Assembly (NCBI RefSeq): GCF_900070355.1
Contig: NZ_LN849456.1
Coordinates: forward strand, 434,001 to 498,000
Origin: Devriesea agamarum
GTDB lineage: Bacteria; Actinomycetota; Actinomycetes; Actinomycetales; Dermabacteraceae
Direction of reading: 5' to 3'
Length of the DNA: 64,000 bases
This document shows positions 35,885 through 45,218 of the stretch, piece by piece. A model generated the notes under the pieces. It was not told the DNA's origin. It did no database searches and saw only the letters and a list, made by a program, of their open reading frames with translations. The translations under genes were made by a program, and so were the position numbers. Numbering within the stretch: the stretch's first letter is position 1; every line of letters starts with the position of its first letter.

Positions 35885-36739
35885 ATGGGCGATCTTGTCG
35901 CACTGCCACGGGTCAGCGCTTTATCACTGTGGACGGCTGCCTACCTGGCTGGGCAGATCGGTCCCGACGATGCGCTGGACCAGGCCCGTGGCCATGGTCA
36001 TCGTCATGAACATGTCACAGGTGAGGATCTTTTCGAGTGGATGGTTCACCGTCGTCAGGGACCTGCCAAGCTGCTGCGAGTGGTGCTGCCGGTCCCCGGT
36101 CGACTGGCGGGGATGCAAGGGCCGCCGGAGGCAGTTCGGGATGCGTTAAAGAATGCGGGGGCGCTCATTGTTCACGACGGGCAGCAGTCGGATCATGTGT
36201 TGATTGCGTGCACTGAGATCGTAGGTTCGGCCGACGATCAGCTGCTCCAGGTGACCTGGAAGAAATACCAGGTTGCCGAGCCCCAGCCCGTCGTCCGTAG
36301 CGGGCCAGCGTTATCTGCATCTGCGCCGGTGCCGGTGGTTGGTGATGCGCAGTCTCATCGCGTGATCACCAACGCACCGATTGCAGACTCCATGCACGTG
36401 GCGCAGAGCCGGGAGATTTTTCTGCGCTCACTGCGTCATGCTGCAGCCAGTATGAGAGCTGCCGATTTGGTGCCCGATGAACCAGTTCACCCCGGCCTGC
36501 TCCCGGATACCTGGGTTGCTTGTGAGCTTCCTAGCGGCTCTACCGACGGGCATGAGCACCTTCTGCGAATCGTCTCTCGCACACTCCTGCTGACCGCCGA
36601 AGCGGCCACTAGTCTTCCCTCGCCGGGCATGAGTGCGCAAGACTGCGAGCATCATCGACGGGTGCTTCGCGATCTCGCTGGCGATGCCCGCGATGCGTTG
36701 GCTGCTTTGACCTCATATGACGGGCACGTAGTCGAGTGA
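35885..36739 (+). CDS. Conserved actinobacterial protein of unknown function
   Basis: The ATG at 35885 follows GCAGGAGGAGAT, an excellent ribosome-binding site, so the longer frame from 35816 is rejected. The 284-residue product opens MGDLVALPRVSALSLWTAAYLAG and has a His-rich stretch (ARGHGHRHEHV). It continues with an alpha/beta N-terminal half and a helical C-terminal half (DCEHHRRVLRDLAGDARDALAALTSY). No signal peptide, membrane helix or catalytic motif is evident. It is divergent from the ABC ATPase gene. I do not assign a function. Confidence 0.75.
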   Translation: MGDLVALPRVSALSLWTAAYLAGQIGPDDALDQARGHGHRHEHVTGEDLFEWMVHRRQGPAKLLRVVLPVPGRLAGMQGPPEAVRDALKNAGALIVHDGQQSDHVLIACTEIVGSADDQLLQVTWKKYQVAEPQPVVRSGPALSASAPVPVVGDAQSHRVITNAPIADSMHVAQSREIFLRSLRHAAASMRAADLVPDEPVHPGLLPDTWVACELPSGSTDGHEHLLRIVSRTLLLTAEAATSLPSPGMSAQDCEHHRRVLRDLAGDARDALAALTSYDGHVVE

Positions 36740-36813
36740 CTCGTTCGGGTGACGGCTTCGGGTGACGGCCTTGCTCAGCTCACACCGATTCTGCGGGACT
36801 TACTGAGTGGCCC

Positions 36814-38004
36814 TTATGCGCCGTCGAGCACGGTGCGATAGACCTCAAGCGTCCGCTCAGCGATGCTCTGCCACGAAAAGTGCTCAGCCGCGCGTTGACG
36901 AGCCGCTGCTCCCAGTTCCCGGGCTCTGTGCGGCGAAGAGACCATCCGGGTCATCGCCTGCGCTAAATCCTCCACAAAGCGCTCCGGGTCCAGCGGTGTG
37001 CCGGTTCCGTCATCCGCTTGCTCAAGGGGCACCAAGTAGCCGGTTTCCTGATCCAGGACCACCTCGGGAATACCGCCCGTGGCAGTGGCGACGACTGGAA
37101 GACCGCAGGCCATGGCTTCGAGGTTCACAATGCCAAGCGGTTCATAAATGCTCGGGCAGACGAAGGTTGTGGACCGGGTCAACAACGCGGTCAGGTCAGT
37201 GCGGGGCAGCATCTCGGTGATGAGGAATACCCCAGAGCGGGTTTGCTGCAGCTCATGCGTGAGCTGATTGACCTCGGCAGCAATTTCCGGTGTATCTGGG
37301 GCTCCGGCACACAAAATGACCTGAACGCCATCGGGGATTCGGGTGAGTGCCCGCAGCAGGTAGGGAAGGCCTTTTTGGCGTGTGATGCGTCCCACGAAGA
37401 TGATGGTGGGGGCATCGGGGTCAATACCGTACCGGTGGTGAACATCCAGTGCTTGGTTGGGTGCCCATGCCTCAAGGTCAATTCCGTTGTGTACGACGTG
37501 TACTCGGGATGGATCAATGCTCGGGTAGCAGCGCAGGATGTCGGCTTTCATGCCGGCGGAGACGGCGATCACTCCGTCGGCCGCTTCGTAAGCGGTGCGC
37601 TCAGCGTAGCTGGAAAGCCGGTAGCCGCCCCCGAGCTGCTCGGCCTTCCACGGACGCAACGGTTCCAGAGAATGGGCGGAGATCACGTGAGGAATGCCGT
37701 GCAGGAGCGATGCGTGATGTCCCCCGAGGTTTGCGTACCAGGTGTGTGAATGGACCAGGTCAGCGCCCGCGCAGTCGCCCGCCATGGCGAGATCGATGCC
37801 GAAGGTTTGCAGGGCGGGGTTTGCCTCGCGCAGCGTTGCGGGCACGTCATATCCGGTGACCCCGTTCTCGTCGCGTTCACCGTCAAAGCAACGCACCCGC
37901 ACGTCGATTTTGCTTCGGAGAACTTTGGCGAGTTCCGTCACGTGAACGCCAGCCCCGCCGTACACATGTGGCGGGTACTCGCGGGTCAGGATGTCGATGC
38001 GCAT
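36814..38004 (-). CDS. glgA: Glycogen synthase, actinobacterial GT4 type
   Basis: The protein starts MRIDILTREYPPHVYGGAGVHV at the ATG 38002-38004 with GGAAGGA upstream; an earlier in-frame start (38091) adds 29 improbable residues. The GT-B fold shows the glycine-rich acceptor loop VYGGAG, DLVHSHTWYANLGG, the donor site VGRITRQKGLPYLL and the EX7E-type motif YEPLGIVNLEAMACGLPVVAT. It extends alpha-1,4-glucan from ADP-glucose (or makes maltose-1-phosphate in some actinomycetes). It is divergent from glgC across 137 bases, so both steps of glycogen synthesis may share regulatory DNA. Confidence 0.93.
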   Translation of the reverse strand: MRIDILTREYPPHVYGGAGVHVTELAKVLRSKIDVRVRCFDGERDENGVTGYDVPATLREANPALQTFGIDLAMAGDCAGADLVHSHTWYANLGGHHASLLHGIPHVISAHSLEPLRPWKAEQLGGGYRLSSYAERTAYEAADGVIAVSAGMKADILRCYPSIDPSRVHVVHNGIDLEAWAPNQALDVHHRYGIDPDAPTIIFVGRITRQKGLPYLLRALTRIPDGVQVILCAGAPDTPEIAAEVNQLTHELQQTRSGVFLITEMLPRTDLTALLTRSTTFVCPSIYEPLGIVNLEAMACGLPVVATATGGIPEVVLDQETGYLVPLEQADDGTGTPLDPERFVEDLAQAMTRMVSSPHRARELGAAARQRAAEHFSWQSIAERTLEVYRTVLDGA

Positions 38005-38141
38005 GAGAATCCTTCCGTCGATGCCGCGCGTCGGCATCGGGGCGTTGTGGCCGGCTTTAAGTGTCGGTGTGAAGACCGCGACAGCGTCCACTGGGACACC
38101 TGATGGTGTGACGGGTCTTACTCCTGGACTATCCTCTCATT

Positions 38142-39386
38142 ATGGCCGCACACAAAATCCTCGCCATTGTCCTTGCAGGCGGAGAGGGCAAGCGTCTCAT
38201 GCCCCTCACCGAAGATCGGGCTAAGCCTGCAGTGCCTTTTGGTGGCATCTACCGACTCATTGATTTTGCCCTGTCTAATATCGTGAATTCCGGCTATCTC
38301 CAGGTAGTCGTGCTCACCCAGTACAAGTCTCATTCTTTGGATACCCATATTGCTAAGACTTGGCGGATGAGCTCGTTGCTGGGCAACTACGTGGCACCGG
38401 TGCCCGCACAGCAGCGAATGGGTAAGCATTGGTATCTGGGGTCAGCCGATGCGATCTATCAGTCGATGAACCTCATTGAGGAGGCGCGTCCCGACTACGT
38501 CGTGGTGGTCGGTGCCGATCACGTCTATCGGATGGACTTCTCGCAGATGCTGGACGCACACATCGCCTCGGGCAAGGCCTGCACTGTGGCAGGTATTCGC
38601 CAGCCGATTGAAGCGTCTGACCAGTTCGGAGTGATCGAAACTCTGCCGGAGGATCCCTCCACTATCGCCCGATTCGTGGAAAAGCCGAAGGAAACCCAGG
38701 GGCTTGCCGATGACCCGACGAAGATTCTGGCGTCCATGGGCAACTACATTTTCACCGCGGAAGCGCTGGTCGAAGCTGTAATGGCCGATGCTCGCGCGGG
38801 AGAAACCGCCCACGATATGGGCGGGGATATTGTGCCGTGGTTTGTGAAGCAATCTGAAGCTGGGGTGTACGACTTCATTGCCAACGACGTGCCTGGCTCC
38901 ACGGATCGCGACCGGGATTACTGGCGCGATGTCGGCACGCTGGATGCCTTCTACGACGCACACATGGACCTGATCTCGATCCACCCGGTGTTTAACCTGT
39001 ACAACACCGACTGGCCTGTGTACACGGCGCACCGCAATGTGCCTCCGGCTAAGTTCGTACACGCGGGACCGGGACGCCTCGGGCAGGCTGTTGATTCCAT
39101 CGTCTCGCCGGGTGTGGTCGTCTCCGGTGCGCAGATCTCGAACTCTGTGGTTTCCCCCGGAACCTACCTGCATTCCTGGACCTCGGTCTCCGATTCAGTG
39201 CTGATGGATGGGGTGAAAGTTGGCCGACACTGCCATATTCACCGCGCGATCATCGATAAAAACGTGGTGATTCCACCGCGTACCCAGATCGGACTCGACC
39301 GCGAACACGACTTGGCCCGCGGTTTTACCGTGACCGAAAGCGGTATTACGGTCATCGGCAAGAACACGATTATCGCGCCCTCGTGA
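38142..39386 (+). CDS. glgC: Glucose-1-phosphate adenylyltransferase
   Basis: The 414-residue protein has the nucleotidyltransferase loop [20 protein letters not shown] near the N-terminus, [14 protein letters not shown], and the substrate motif [10 protein letters not shown]. The C-terminal left-handed beta-helix is indicated by repeats such as [20 protein letters not shown]. It makes ADP-glucose from ATP and glucose-1-phosphate, the committed step of glycogen synthesis. The ATG lies six bases behind TATCCT (38130-38135), which may be a -10 box of a leaderless or very short-leader transcript. The stop overlaps the serB start (GTGA). Confidence 0.95.
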   Translation: MAAHKILAIVLAGGEGKRLMPLTEDRAKPAVPFGGIYRLIDFALSNIVNSGYLQVVVLTQYKSHSLDTHIAKTWRMSSLLGNYVAPVPAQQRMGKHWYLGSADAIYQSMNLIEEARPDYVVVVGADHVYRMDFSQMLDAHIASGKACTVAGIRQPIEASDQFGVIETLPEDPSTIARFVEKPKETQGLADDPTKILASMGNYIFTAEALVEAVMADARAGETAHDMGGDIVPWFVKQSEAGVYDFIANDVPGSTDRDRDYWRDVGTLDAFYDAHMDLISIHPVFNLYNTDWPVYTAHRNVPPAKFVHAGPGRLGQAVDSIVSPGVVVSGAQISNSVVSPGTYLHSWTSVSDSVLMDGVKVGRHCHIHRAIIDKNVVIPPRTQIGLDREHDLARGFTVTESGITVIGKNTIIAPS

Positions 39387-40039
39387 GAGCTCGCGGCCTG
39401 GTCGTCTCTGACGTCGATTCCACCCTCATTACCCAAGAGGTCATCGAGCTCGTTGCCGAATACGCGGGTGTGCGCGGGCAAGTGCAGGAGGTGACTGAGC
39501 GTGCCATGCGAGGTGAAATCGACTTCACCCGGTCGTTGCACTACCGCGTGTCCATGCTCACAGGCTTAGATGCTGCAGTGCTTGACCGGGTGCAGCAAAG
39601 CCTTGAACTCACACCGGGCGCTGCCGATCTTGTTGACGGCGCTCATGCGCGAGGTTGGGTGATAGCGCTGGTATCAGGGGGTTTCCATGACGTGATCGAC
39701 CCGTTGGCAACGCAGCTGGGGGTCGATCATGTGCTGGCGAATAGATTCGAGATCATCGACGGGCGACTTAGCGGACGTGTTCTCGGACCGGTTGTCGACG
39801 GCGCGCGCAAAGAGCAGACGTTGCGCGAGCTGGCTCAGCGTTACGGCATTCCCCTGTCGCGGACGATAGCGGTGGGAGATGGGGCGAATGACCTGCCCAT
39901 GATGAAGGCAGCGGGCAGGGGTATTGCCTTTTGCGCCAAACCCGTGGTCGCGGTGAAAGCCCCGTACAGGATTAAGGAGCCTAACTTGGCGCTGGTGCTC
40001 CCCCACCTCGATGCGATCGAGACGGGGGACCAGCGCTGA
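39383..40039 (+). CDS. serB: Phosphoserine phosphatase
   Basis: The 218-residue HAD-family protein has the nucleophile motif VSDVDSTLI, motif [11 protein letters not shown] and the metal-binding motif [15 protein letters not shown]. The cap region [12 protein letters not shown] is typical of SerB, which dephosphorylates phosphoserine in serine synthesis. It lacks the N-terminal ACT domain seen in longer SerB proteins. Coupling to glgC by a 4-base overlap means both are made from one mRNA, although the two pathways are not obviously linked. The stop is followed three bases later by the convergent sixA stop. Confidence 0.92.
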   Translation: MRARGLVVSDVDSTLITQEVIELVAEYAGVRGQVQEVTERAMRGEIDFTRSLHYRVSMLTGLDAAVLDRVQQSLELTPGAADLVDGAHARGWVIALVSGGFHDVIDPLATQLGVDHVLANRFEIIDGRLSGRVLGPVVDGARKEQTLRELAQRYGIPLSRTIAVGDGANDLPMMKAAGRGIAFCAKPVVAVKAPYRIKEPNLALVLPHLDAIETGDQR

Positions 40040-40042
40040 GGT

Positions 40043-40585
40043 TTAAGGACGGATCATTCCCTGAAGGGACATTGAACCGTCCGTCAGGTCTGCCCAGTGC
40101 GCAAGGGGCCCGCTGAGGATACATAGCGTGCCAGTTGACACACCGATGCGTGCCTGCGCCAACGCTCCTGAATCGGAGTCCTCGTCGGCTAGAACGTGGG
40201 CGAGTGTGGACATCGTCGGCTCATGCCCGACCACCAACACCACGCGGTCATCGTCGTCCACCTGGCGCAAGAGTTCGGCGACATCGGCGGGTCCGCCATC
40301 GTAAATGTCTTCACACACGGTGACCTCCCCGGTAAAACCGGGGATCACCGACAGCACCGACTCCCACGTGGTGCGGGTGCGCTGTGCGGGTGAGACCAGA
40401 ACCCGGTCGATACCTGCCGACTGGGCGGCGAGATAGTCACCGATGATCTGGGCTTGGCGGATCCCCTTGTCTGTCAGATTGCGGTCGATGTCCTGCCCCT
40501 GCGGTAGCTCCGCCTTACCATGTCGAAGCAGAAGCAGGACGCGACTGTCAGGTTCTCCAGATGCTGAGGCCACTGCTGTCCTCAC
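40043..40585 (-). CDS. sixA: SixA-type histidine phosphatase
   Basis: The 180-residue protein has the phosphohistidine-forming motif LLLRHGKAELP, then RNLTDKGIRQAQIIGDYL and the second catalytic His in VLVVGHEPTMSTLAHVL. This is the short SixA-like branch of the histidine phosphatase superfamily, which removes phosphate from small proteins or metabolites. The substrate is unknown here. The ATG region overlaps the fabI stop by four bases, so it is translated with FabI. Confidence 0.88.
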   Translation of the reverse strand: MRTAVASASGEPDSRVLLLLRHGKAELPQGQDIDRNLTDKGIRQAQIIGDYLAAQSAGIDRVLVSPAQRTRTTWESVLSVIPGFTGEVTVCEDIYDGGPADVAELLRQVDDDDRVVLVVGHEPTMSTLAHVLADEDSDSGALAQARIGVSTGTLCILSGPLAHWADLTDGSMSLQGMIRP

Positions 40586-41349
40586 ACCCCCATCAGGTGA
40601 TAGCCGCCGTCCGCGTGAATGATTTCGCCGGTGGTGCCGGGGAACCAGTCAGATAGCAGAGCAGTGCATGCTTTAGCCGCCGGTGCAGCTGAGTACGCAT
40701 CCCAGCCCAGCGGAGCGCGGTCAGGCCACTGGCTCTCCATCTGCTCGAACCCGGGAATCGAACGCGCTGCCGTGGTCTTGACCGGGCCGGACGAGACGAG
40801 GTTGCAGCGAATGTTCTGAGCTCCAAGGTCGCGGGCGAGGTACCGGTTGGTGGCCTCAAACGCAGCTTTGGCGACCCCCATCCAGTCGTACACCGGCCAT
40901 GCGAACTGGGCATCGAAGGTGAGACCCACAACGGAGCCACCATTGCCCATCAGCGGCAGGCATGCGGTTGCTAGGGCCTTAAGGGAGTAGGCCGAGGTGC
41001 GGAAGGCGACGGCAACGTCTTCCCACTCACCGGCGAGGAAGTTGCCGCCCATGACCGACTGCGGCGCAAAACCGATGGAGTGCAGAACACCGTCGAGCGA
41101 ATCCGTGTGCTCGCGCACACGATCAGCCAGAGAATCAAGATGATCGTTGTCGGTCACATCCAGTTCGAGTACTGGCGCAGCCGCAGGCAGACGACGGGAA
41201 ATGGCCTGCGTAATCTTCATCTGGCGGCCGAACGAGGTGAGCACGACATCCGCGCCCTGTTCCTGTGCAAGCTTCGCCACGTGGAATGCGATCGAGGAGT
41301 CGTTGAGAACTCCCGTGACGAGGATCTTCTTACCTTCGAGGATTCCCAT
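40582..41349 (-). CDS. fabI: Enoyl-[acyl-carrier-protein] reductase (NADH)
   Basis: The 255-residue SDR protein has the FabI/InhA-type nucleotide loop GVLNDSSIAFHVAK, the segment VLHSIGFAP and the catalytic Tyr-x6-Lys in YDWMGVAKAA. It also shows SSGPVKTTAARSIPGF and a C-terminal IIHADGGYHLMGV, close to actinobacterial InhA. It carries out the last reduction of type II fatty acid elongation. The start has GAAGGGAAC upstream. It lies downstream of fabG on the same strand but a 312-bp gap with a hairpin separates them, so it probably has its own promoter. Confidence 0.95.
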   Translation of the reverse strand: MGILEGKKILVTGVLNDSSIAFHVAKLAQEQGADVVLTSFGRQMKITQAISRRLPAAAPVLELDVTDNDHLDSLADRVREHTDSLDGVLHSIGFAPQSVMGGNFLAGEWEDVAVAFRTSAYSLKALATACLPLMGNGGSVVGLTFDAQFAWPVYDWMGVAKAAFEATNRYLARDLGAQNIRCNLVSSGPVKTTAARSIPGFEQMESQWPDRAPLGWDAYSAAPAAKACTALLSDWFPGTTGEIIHADGGYHLMGV

Positions 41350-41491
41350 GGGTGCGGAACCTGTTCCCTTCGATTAGTCATCGCCCTGGTGGGGGTCTTC
41401 GGTGATGCGCAGAGGCGTCGCGAACACGATGCCCGCTGCGCGGGGTTATGGTGCCCCGTCCGCCATACGGTCTGGACGGTGCGCCATGCAG

Positions 41492-41527
41492 TGCGGGGGC
41501 AAAACACAATTGTGCCTTGCCCCCGCA
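41492..41527 (-). terminator. GC-rich hairpin in the 312-bp fabG-fabI gap
   Basis: TGCGGGGGCAA (41492-41502) and TTGCCCCCGCA (41517-41527) are exact inverted complements. The loop contains a further palindrome, CACAATTGTG. No T run follows on either strand. It probably ends fabG transcription 135 bases after its stop. The rest of the gap (41350-41661) holds no supported gene. Confidence 0.6.
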
Positions 41528-41661
41528 GTCTAACTGTCGTTGCCCAGAACACACCTACTAGATGGTCGTAGTCGACGTGTGTGCCGCACTACGTCATCCT
41601 TCGATGTGGACCGCACGCTCATAGCGTGCGCGCAGATGTGATCAGCTCGCATGCAGCCCGA

Positions 41662-42372
41662 TCAGTGCCCCATCCCGAGGCCACCATCGACGGGAATAAC
41701 AGCCCCGGAGATATAGGCGGCATCGTCGCTTCCAAGGAATGCGACAGCGCGAGCGACCTCGGCGGGCTCTGCGAATCGGCCAGCTGGAATCTGGCTCTTG
41801 TACTGAGCCTTGAGATCGTCTGGCAGGGAAGAGGTCATATCGGTTGCGATGTATCCGGGAGCGACCACATTTGTCGTGATGCCGCGGCTGCCCAGTTCCC
41901 GGGTGAGAGACCGCGCCATCCCGACAAGACCCGCTTTGGATGCGGCGTAGTTGAGCTGCCCGGGTGAACCAAGGAGCCCAACCACCGAGGAGATCAGGAT
42001 GATACGCCCCTTCTTCTTGCGGATCATGCCCTTAATGGCCCGCTTAACGCAGCGAAATGCTCCGGTGAGGTTCGTATCAACCACCGAGGCAAAGGAGTCT
42101 TCACTCATCCGTAGCAGCAGCTGGTCGTCGGTAATCCCGGCGTTGGCCACGAGCACTTCAACGGGGCCGTGTGCCGCTTCCACCTGGGCAAAGGCCGCAT
42201 CCAGTGAGGCAGTATCAGTAATGTCAGCCTTGACCGTCAACGCACCCTCGGGGCCACCCTCGCCGGACCGGCTAGTAACCGCGACCTTGTCGCCTCGGGC
42301 GATGAACTCCTCCGCGATGGCCCGGCCGATACCGCGGTTGCCGCCGGTGATGAGGACGCTGCGTGGTTCCAC
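41662..42372 (-). CDS. fabG: 3-oxoacyl-[acyl-carrier-protein] reductase (MabA-like)
   Basis: The GTG at 42370-42372 follows AGGAGAA and gives VEPRSVLITGGNRGIG, placing the Rossmann glycine motif at the N-terminus as in other FabG proteins; the longer frame from 42417 is rejected. Catalytic residues are visible in ILISSVVG (Ser) and YAASKAG (Tyr-x3-Lys). NADPH preference is suggested by the basic SR after the second strand. It reduces 3-oxoacyl-ACP in fatty acid elongation. FabG next to an InhA-like FabI is the usual actinobacterial arrangement. The product has 236 residues. Confidence 0.94.
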   Translation of the reverse strand: MEPRSVLITGGNRGIGRAIAEEFIARGDKVAVTSRSGEGGPEGALTVKADITDTASLDAAFAQVEAAHGPVEVLVANAGITDDQLLLRMSEDSFASVVDTNLTGAFRCVKRAIKGMIRKKKGRIILISSVVGLLGSPGQLNYAASKAGLVGMARSLTRELGSRGITTNVVAPGYIATDMTSSLPDDLKAQYKSQIPAGRFAEPAEVARAVAFLGSDDAAYISGAVIPVDGGLGMGH

Positions 42373-42692
42373 GTGTTCTCCTGGAATAAGCTGAAATGAG
42401 TCGATGTGCGCGGTCACATAATCAAGACCGCCTGGTCAACATTACCGTGAGCGTAAGCGTCGGGGTGAGCGTGAGGGTGAGCTAGAACAATGATGAGCTA
42501 GTACGAATCCGACCTAGCTCGTTTAGAATGACATCTCCGGGGCGCAGTCGCCTTTTCCCTAGGGAATCGGCACTATCCGCACCTCCTTCGCCCCGGCCTC
42601 GTCACTATTGTGTTCGTCTTGGCAGCTGGGTTCTTATGCCCGCTTCGTAGCTGATGCGAGATGACACTGATACCAACAGCATGGAGCATCGA
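42373..42692. other. 320-bp divergent intergenic region with a short imperfect repeat
   Basis: The region lies between fabG (minus) and the Pro/Trp-motif gene (plus) and must hold both promoters. Bases 42447-42482 are an imperfect tandem series of GTGAGCGT-like units. A GGAG at 42683-42686 serves the plus-strand gene. No further gene is supported; an overlapping minus-strand frame (42573-43115) is a shadow. Confidence 0.4.
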
Positions 42693-43778
42693 ATGGCTTA
42701 CAAATTTAACCCGCCTCCTAACTGGCCCCCGGCCCCGGAGGATTGGACGCCGCCTCCAGGGTGGCAACCAGATCCGGCGTGGGGACCCGCCCCCGACGGG
42801 TGGGAGTTCTGGGTGAACACCGACGTCGAGAGTGACACCGGCGCTCACGACACATCGAACCTCAATGCGGGAGAAGGTCATGCTGACATCCAGAACCAGG
42901 GTGTTAGTAGCGGTGACTCCCCCTCGACAGTTCAGCCTGGCGCCACCTCTCAGCCTGCTGACCTCAGCGCCGCTCCGATGCAGGGAGGTGGACAGCTGAA
43001 CCAAAACGCCGCTCCAGGGAGTGCTCAGCCTGGCCCCAGCGGAGCCGGGACCCCTGCTGCCCCACCTGCGTGGAACCAGGCTCCTAACGGCATTAACGGA
43101 CCCAACAAACCGCAAAAGGGCTTTTTTGCGCGCTTTTGGTGGATCTTCGCCTGCTGCGCGTTGCTTCTGATCGCGGCTTTAACGATCGCGGGCATTTTAG
43201 TTTTTCGACTAGCGACTAATCCCCCACCTTCTCCCAGTAGCTCGTCGTCACATTCTCAATCCACTTCGTCAACGCCACGCCCAGTTCCTCCTTCGTCGAG
43301 TCAAGCGCCAGCACCATCCTCTGAGGCAAAGCCTTCGCCGACGGCAGCCGGTATCCAAGCGCCCTCTGGTGCCTCCCAGGAGATTTCGGCGTACTCGGGT
43401 CAGGGGAAGGTGACGGTTTCTATGCGATGGGCCAAGGGTGAAGATATGAAAAATTTCCTCGACAGACCTGTGGATCCTGCGCAAAATGGAGAATACCTAG
43501 TGGTCGAAGCAACTGCTGAGGCTTCTCAAGATGGTGTAGAGGTGTCCCCCCTGATGTTCAAGGTAGTCAAGCCTAACGGTGAAAGGATTCGATACTCGAC
43601 CAATAGTCTCTCCCTAAAGCAATATAAAGAAGCGACGAATAAGAATCCTTCTAATATAGCTAAACCTGGAAATCCAGTCACTAGGGTGTATCTCTTTGAT
43701 CTGTCTAAGGCCTCCGGGCTTGAACTAGAATATGATAACTTCAAAAATAAATACTATTGGGAAGTCCCTGCATCTTAA
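42693..43778 (+). CDS. Membrane-anchored protein with Pro/Trp-rich N-terminus and DUF4352-like domain
   Basis: The 361-residue protein starts at 42693 behind GGAG. The N-terminus is a Pro/Trp motif with PPPNWPPAPEDWTPPPGW, PDPAWGPAPDGWEFW. Next come a disordered Gln/Pro/Gly-rich stretch, one membrane helix (about residues 145-170, FWWIFACCALLLIAALTIAG) and a long extracellular Ser/Pro linker (SSSSSHSQSTSSTPRP). The C-terminal beta domain (YLVVEATAEASQDGVEVSPL…) resembles DUF4352, which is often found in surface lipoproteins. The N-terminal motif is cytosolic by the inside-out order. The next gene repeats the same motif. Function unknown. Confidence 0.75.
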   Translation: MAYKFNPPPNWPPAPEDWTPPPGWQPDPAWGPAPDGWEFWVNTDVESDTGAHDTSNLNAGEGHADIQNQGVSSGDSPSTVQPGATSQPADLSAAPMQGGGQLNQNAAPGSAQPGPSGAGTPAAPPAWNQAPNGINGPNKPQKGFFARFWWIFACCALLLIAALTIAGILVFRLATNPPPSPSSSSSHSQSTSSTPRPVPPSSSQAPAPSSEAKPSPTAAGIQAPSGASQEISAYSGQGKVTVSMRWAKGEDMKNFLDRPVDPAQNGEYLVVEATAEASQDGVEVSPLMFKVVKPNGERIRYSTNSLSLKQYKEATNKNPSNIAKPGNPVTRVYLFDLSKASGLELEYDNFKNKYYWEVPAS

Positions 43779-43793
43779 AGAGGGCAACCAATA

Positions 43794-44237
43794 GTGATGA
43801 TTTTCAATCCTCCTCCTCGTTGGCCGGAGCCACCCTATCCAGGGTGGACTCCGCCCGAGGGGTGGACTCCCAATCCAGACTGGGGTCCCGTCCCTGAGGG
43901 GTGGGAGCTTTGGATTGACGATCGAAATAAAAGACGAAAAATAGGCTCCTCTGGGAGAGCGGGAACGTTTTCGCTGCTGAACTCTGAGAAGGTTCCAACA
44001 GTTGGCGCCCTCGGAAAGCCGCGCATTGCGGAATATCCGATACTGCCCATCAAGCCTGGACGATATAGATCTCGGCCTATCTCCCCCGATACCAATGGTT
44101 TTCCACCCGCTCCCGCCCCTGCGATCACCTCGTCTCGGTGGCGGAAGCTCTTCACCATCGTCGCTCCTGTGACAGGAATCGTCATCGCTGCCATTGTGAT
44201 CTCAGTGTTCCTCTTGATTGCGAATTACGCGACATGA
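43794..44237 (+). CDS. Small membrane protein sharing the Pro/Trp-rich N-terminal motif
   Basis: The protein has 147 residues (start GTG 43794 or ATG 43797, AGAGGG upstream). It repeats the neighbour's motif: FNPPPRWPEPPYPGWTPPEG and NPDWGPVPEGWELW. A basic linker follows, and a single C-terminal membrane helix (LFTIVAPVTGIVIAAIVISV) ends the protein. It lacks the extracellular domain of the upstream paralogue. The 15-bp spacing indicates an operon. Gene order and the shared motif suggest that both bind the same cytosolic partner. Confidence 0.7.
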   Translation: MMIFNPPPRWPEPPYPGWTPPEGWTPNPDWGPVPEGWELWIDDRNKRRKIGSSGRAGTFSLLNSEKVPTVGALGKPRIAEYPILPIKPGRYRSRPISPDTNGFPPAPAPAITSSRWRKLFTIVAPVTGIVIAAIVISVFLLIANYAT

Positions 44238-44340
44238 TTGCGAACCATGTGAGCTCTGAACTACCGTCGAAGCAATTAACGACCACCAGTGCGATGAACG
44301 CCGTGTTTATCGACGGAAATATGTCGGTGGAGGTCAATCC

Positions 44341-44799
44341 ATGACAGACCAGGGCCCAGACCCAGAACCTCCTACTCCCCTCAGTGCGGATATCGCACGC
44401 CGACAAAAGGTGTACATCGTGCGCATGGTGATCCGCATGGTGTGTTTCCTCCTGGTCATCGTCGCTCCAGGCTGGTGGAAAGCCGTTTTCGCGGTTGCCG
44501 CGGCAGTACTCCCCTACATAGCTGTTGTCGGCGCTAACCGGACCCGACCGGTACGAACACGACAGGCGGACTCGTTCCAACGCGAACTCACCAGCACGTG
44601 GTCTAACGTCACCGCGAATACCGGCAAGGAACCCGCCCCGATGATTCAGGGGCAAGTGATCAGCTCCGATGACGCACGATCCGCATCAGCACCCCGTGCG
44701 GCGCTCACGGCACACCCGTCGAGCTCATCCCAGCACGAGGTTCTACCGCACTTAGATCGACAGGATCCCGACCGCTCATCATCGGATCACCATGACTAG
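44341..44799 (+). CDS. DUF3099 family membrane protein
   Basis: The 152-residue protein contains the DUF3099 core: LSADIARRQKVYIVRMVIR, then MVCFLLVIVAPGWWKAVF and AVLPYIAVVGANR, giving two closely spaced membrane helices. The C-terminal 80 residues are polar and poorly conserved. The family is restricted to actinobacteria and has no known function. It overlaps the next gene by eight bases and is followed by the SURF1 gene, the usual neighbourhood of this family. Confidence 0.85.
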   Translation: MTDQGPDPEPPTPLSADIARRQKVYIVRMVIRMVCFLLVIVAPGWWKAVFAVAAAVLPYIAVVGANRTRPVRTRQADSFQRELTSTWSNVTANTGKEPAPMIQGQVISSDDARSASAPRAALTAHPSSSSQHEVLPHLDRQDPDRSSSDHHD

Positions 44800-45151
44800 G
44801 CCGTACTCCCATGCTGACGATCCGTCGGTCCGTAGTGAGGCGATCTGTAGTGCACGCGGCTGCACAAACCGCGCCGCATGGATCCTCACGTGGGCTAACC
44901 CGCGCATTCACGGATCATCGCGCACCAAAGCCTGGGCGGCTTGCTCTGATCACCGAGATGGCCTCGGCGATTTCCTAAGCCGTCGAGGATTCCTGAAAAC
45001 CGTGACGGCCTGCGAGAAGATGCATACCGCGCAGCCAGATACATCACGATCGCGTGAGGCCCAACCCGACACATCGTCCTCGCATACCCCAACGACAGAC
45101 ACGTCCCCGCTGAGAATTTCAGACCCGGGCCATGAACGGGGCATACAGTGA
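44792..45151 (+). CDS. Small actinobacterial protein with Cys/His motif, next to SURF1
   Basis: The 119-residue protein has CSARGCTNRAAWILTWANP, then AWAACSDHRDGLGDFLSRRG and FLKTV. This is the pattern of short actinobacterial proteins that are often mislabelled acetone carboxylase in databases. The Cys-x4-Cys and Cys-x2-His spacing suggests a small zinc site. The C-terminal 45 residues are Ser/Thr-rich and variable. It is coupled to the DUF3099 gene by overlap. No reaction can be assigned. Confidence 0.75.
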   Translation: MTRPYSHADDPSVRSEAICSARGCTNRAAWILTWANPRIHGSSRTKAWAACSDHRDGLGDFLSRRGFLKTVTACEKMHTAQPDTSRSREAQPDTSSSHTPTTDTSPLRISDPGHERGIQ

Positions 45152-45218
45152 GATGGCGTTGCGAGACCTGTCCTCAGGTGGGCACACATCGCACCTATCG
45201 AGCGATACGAGGTGAACA

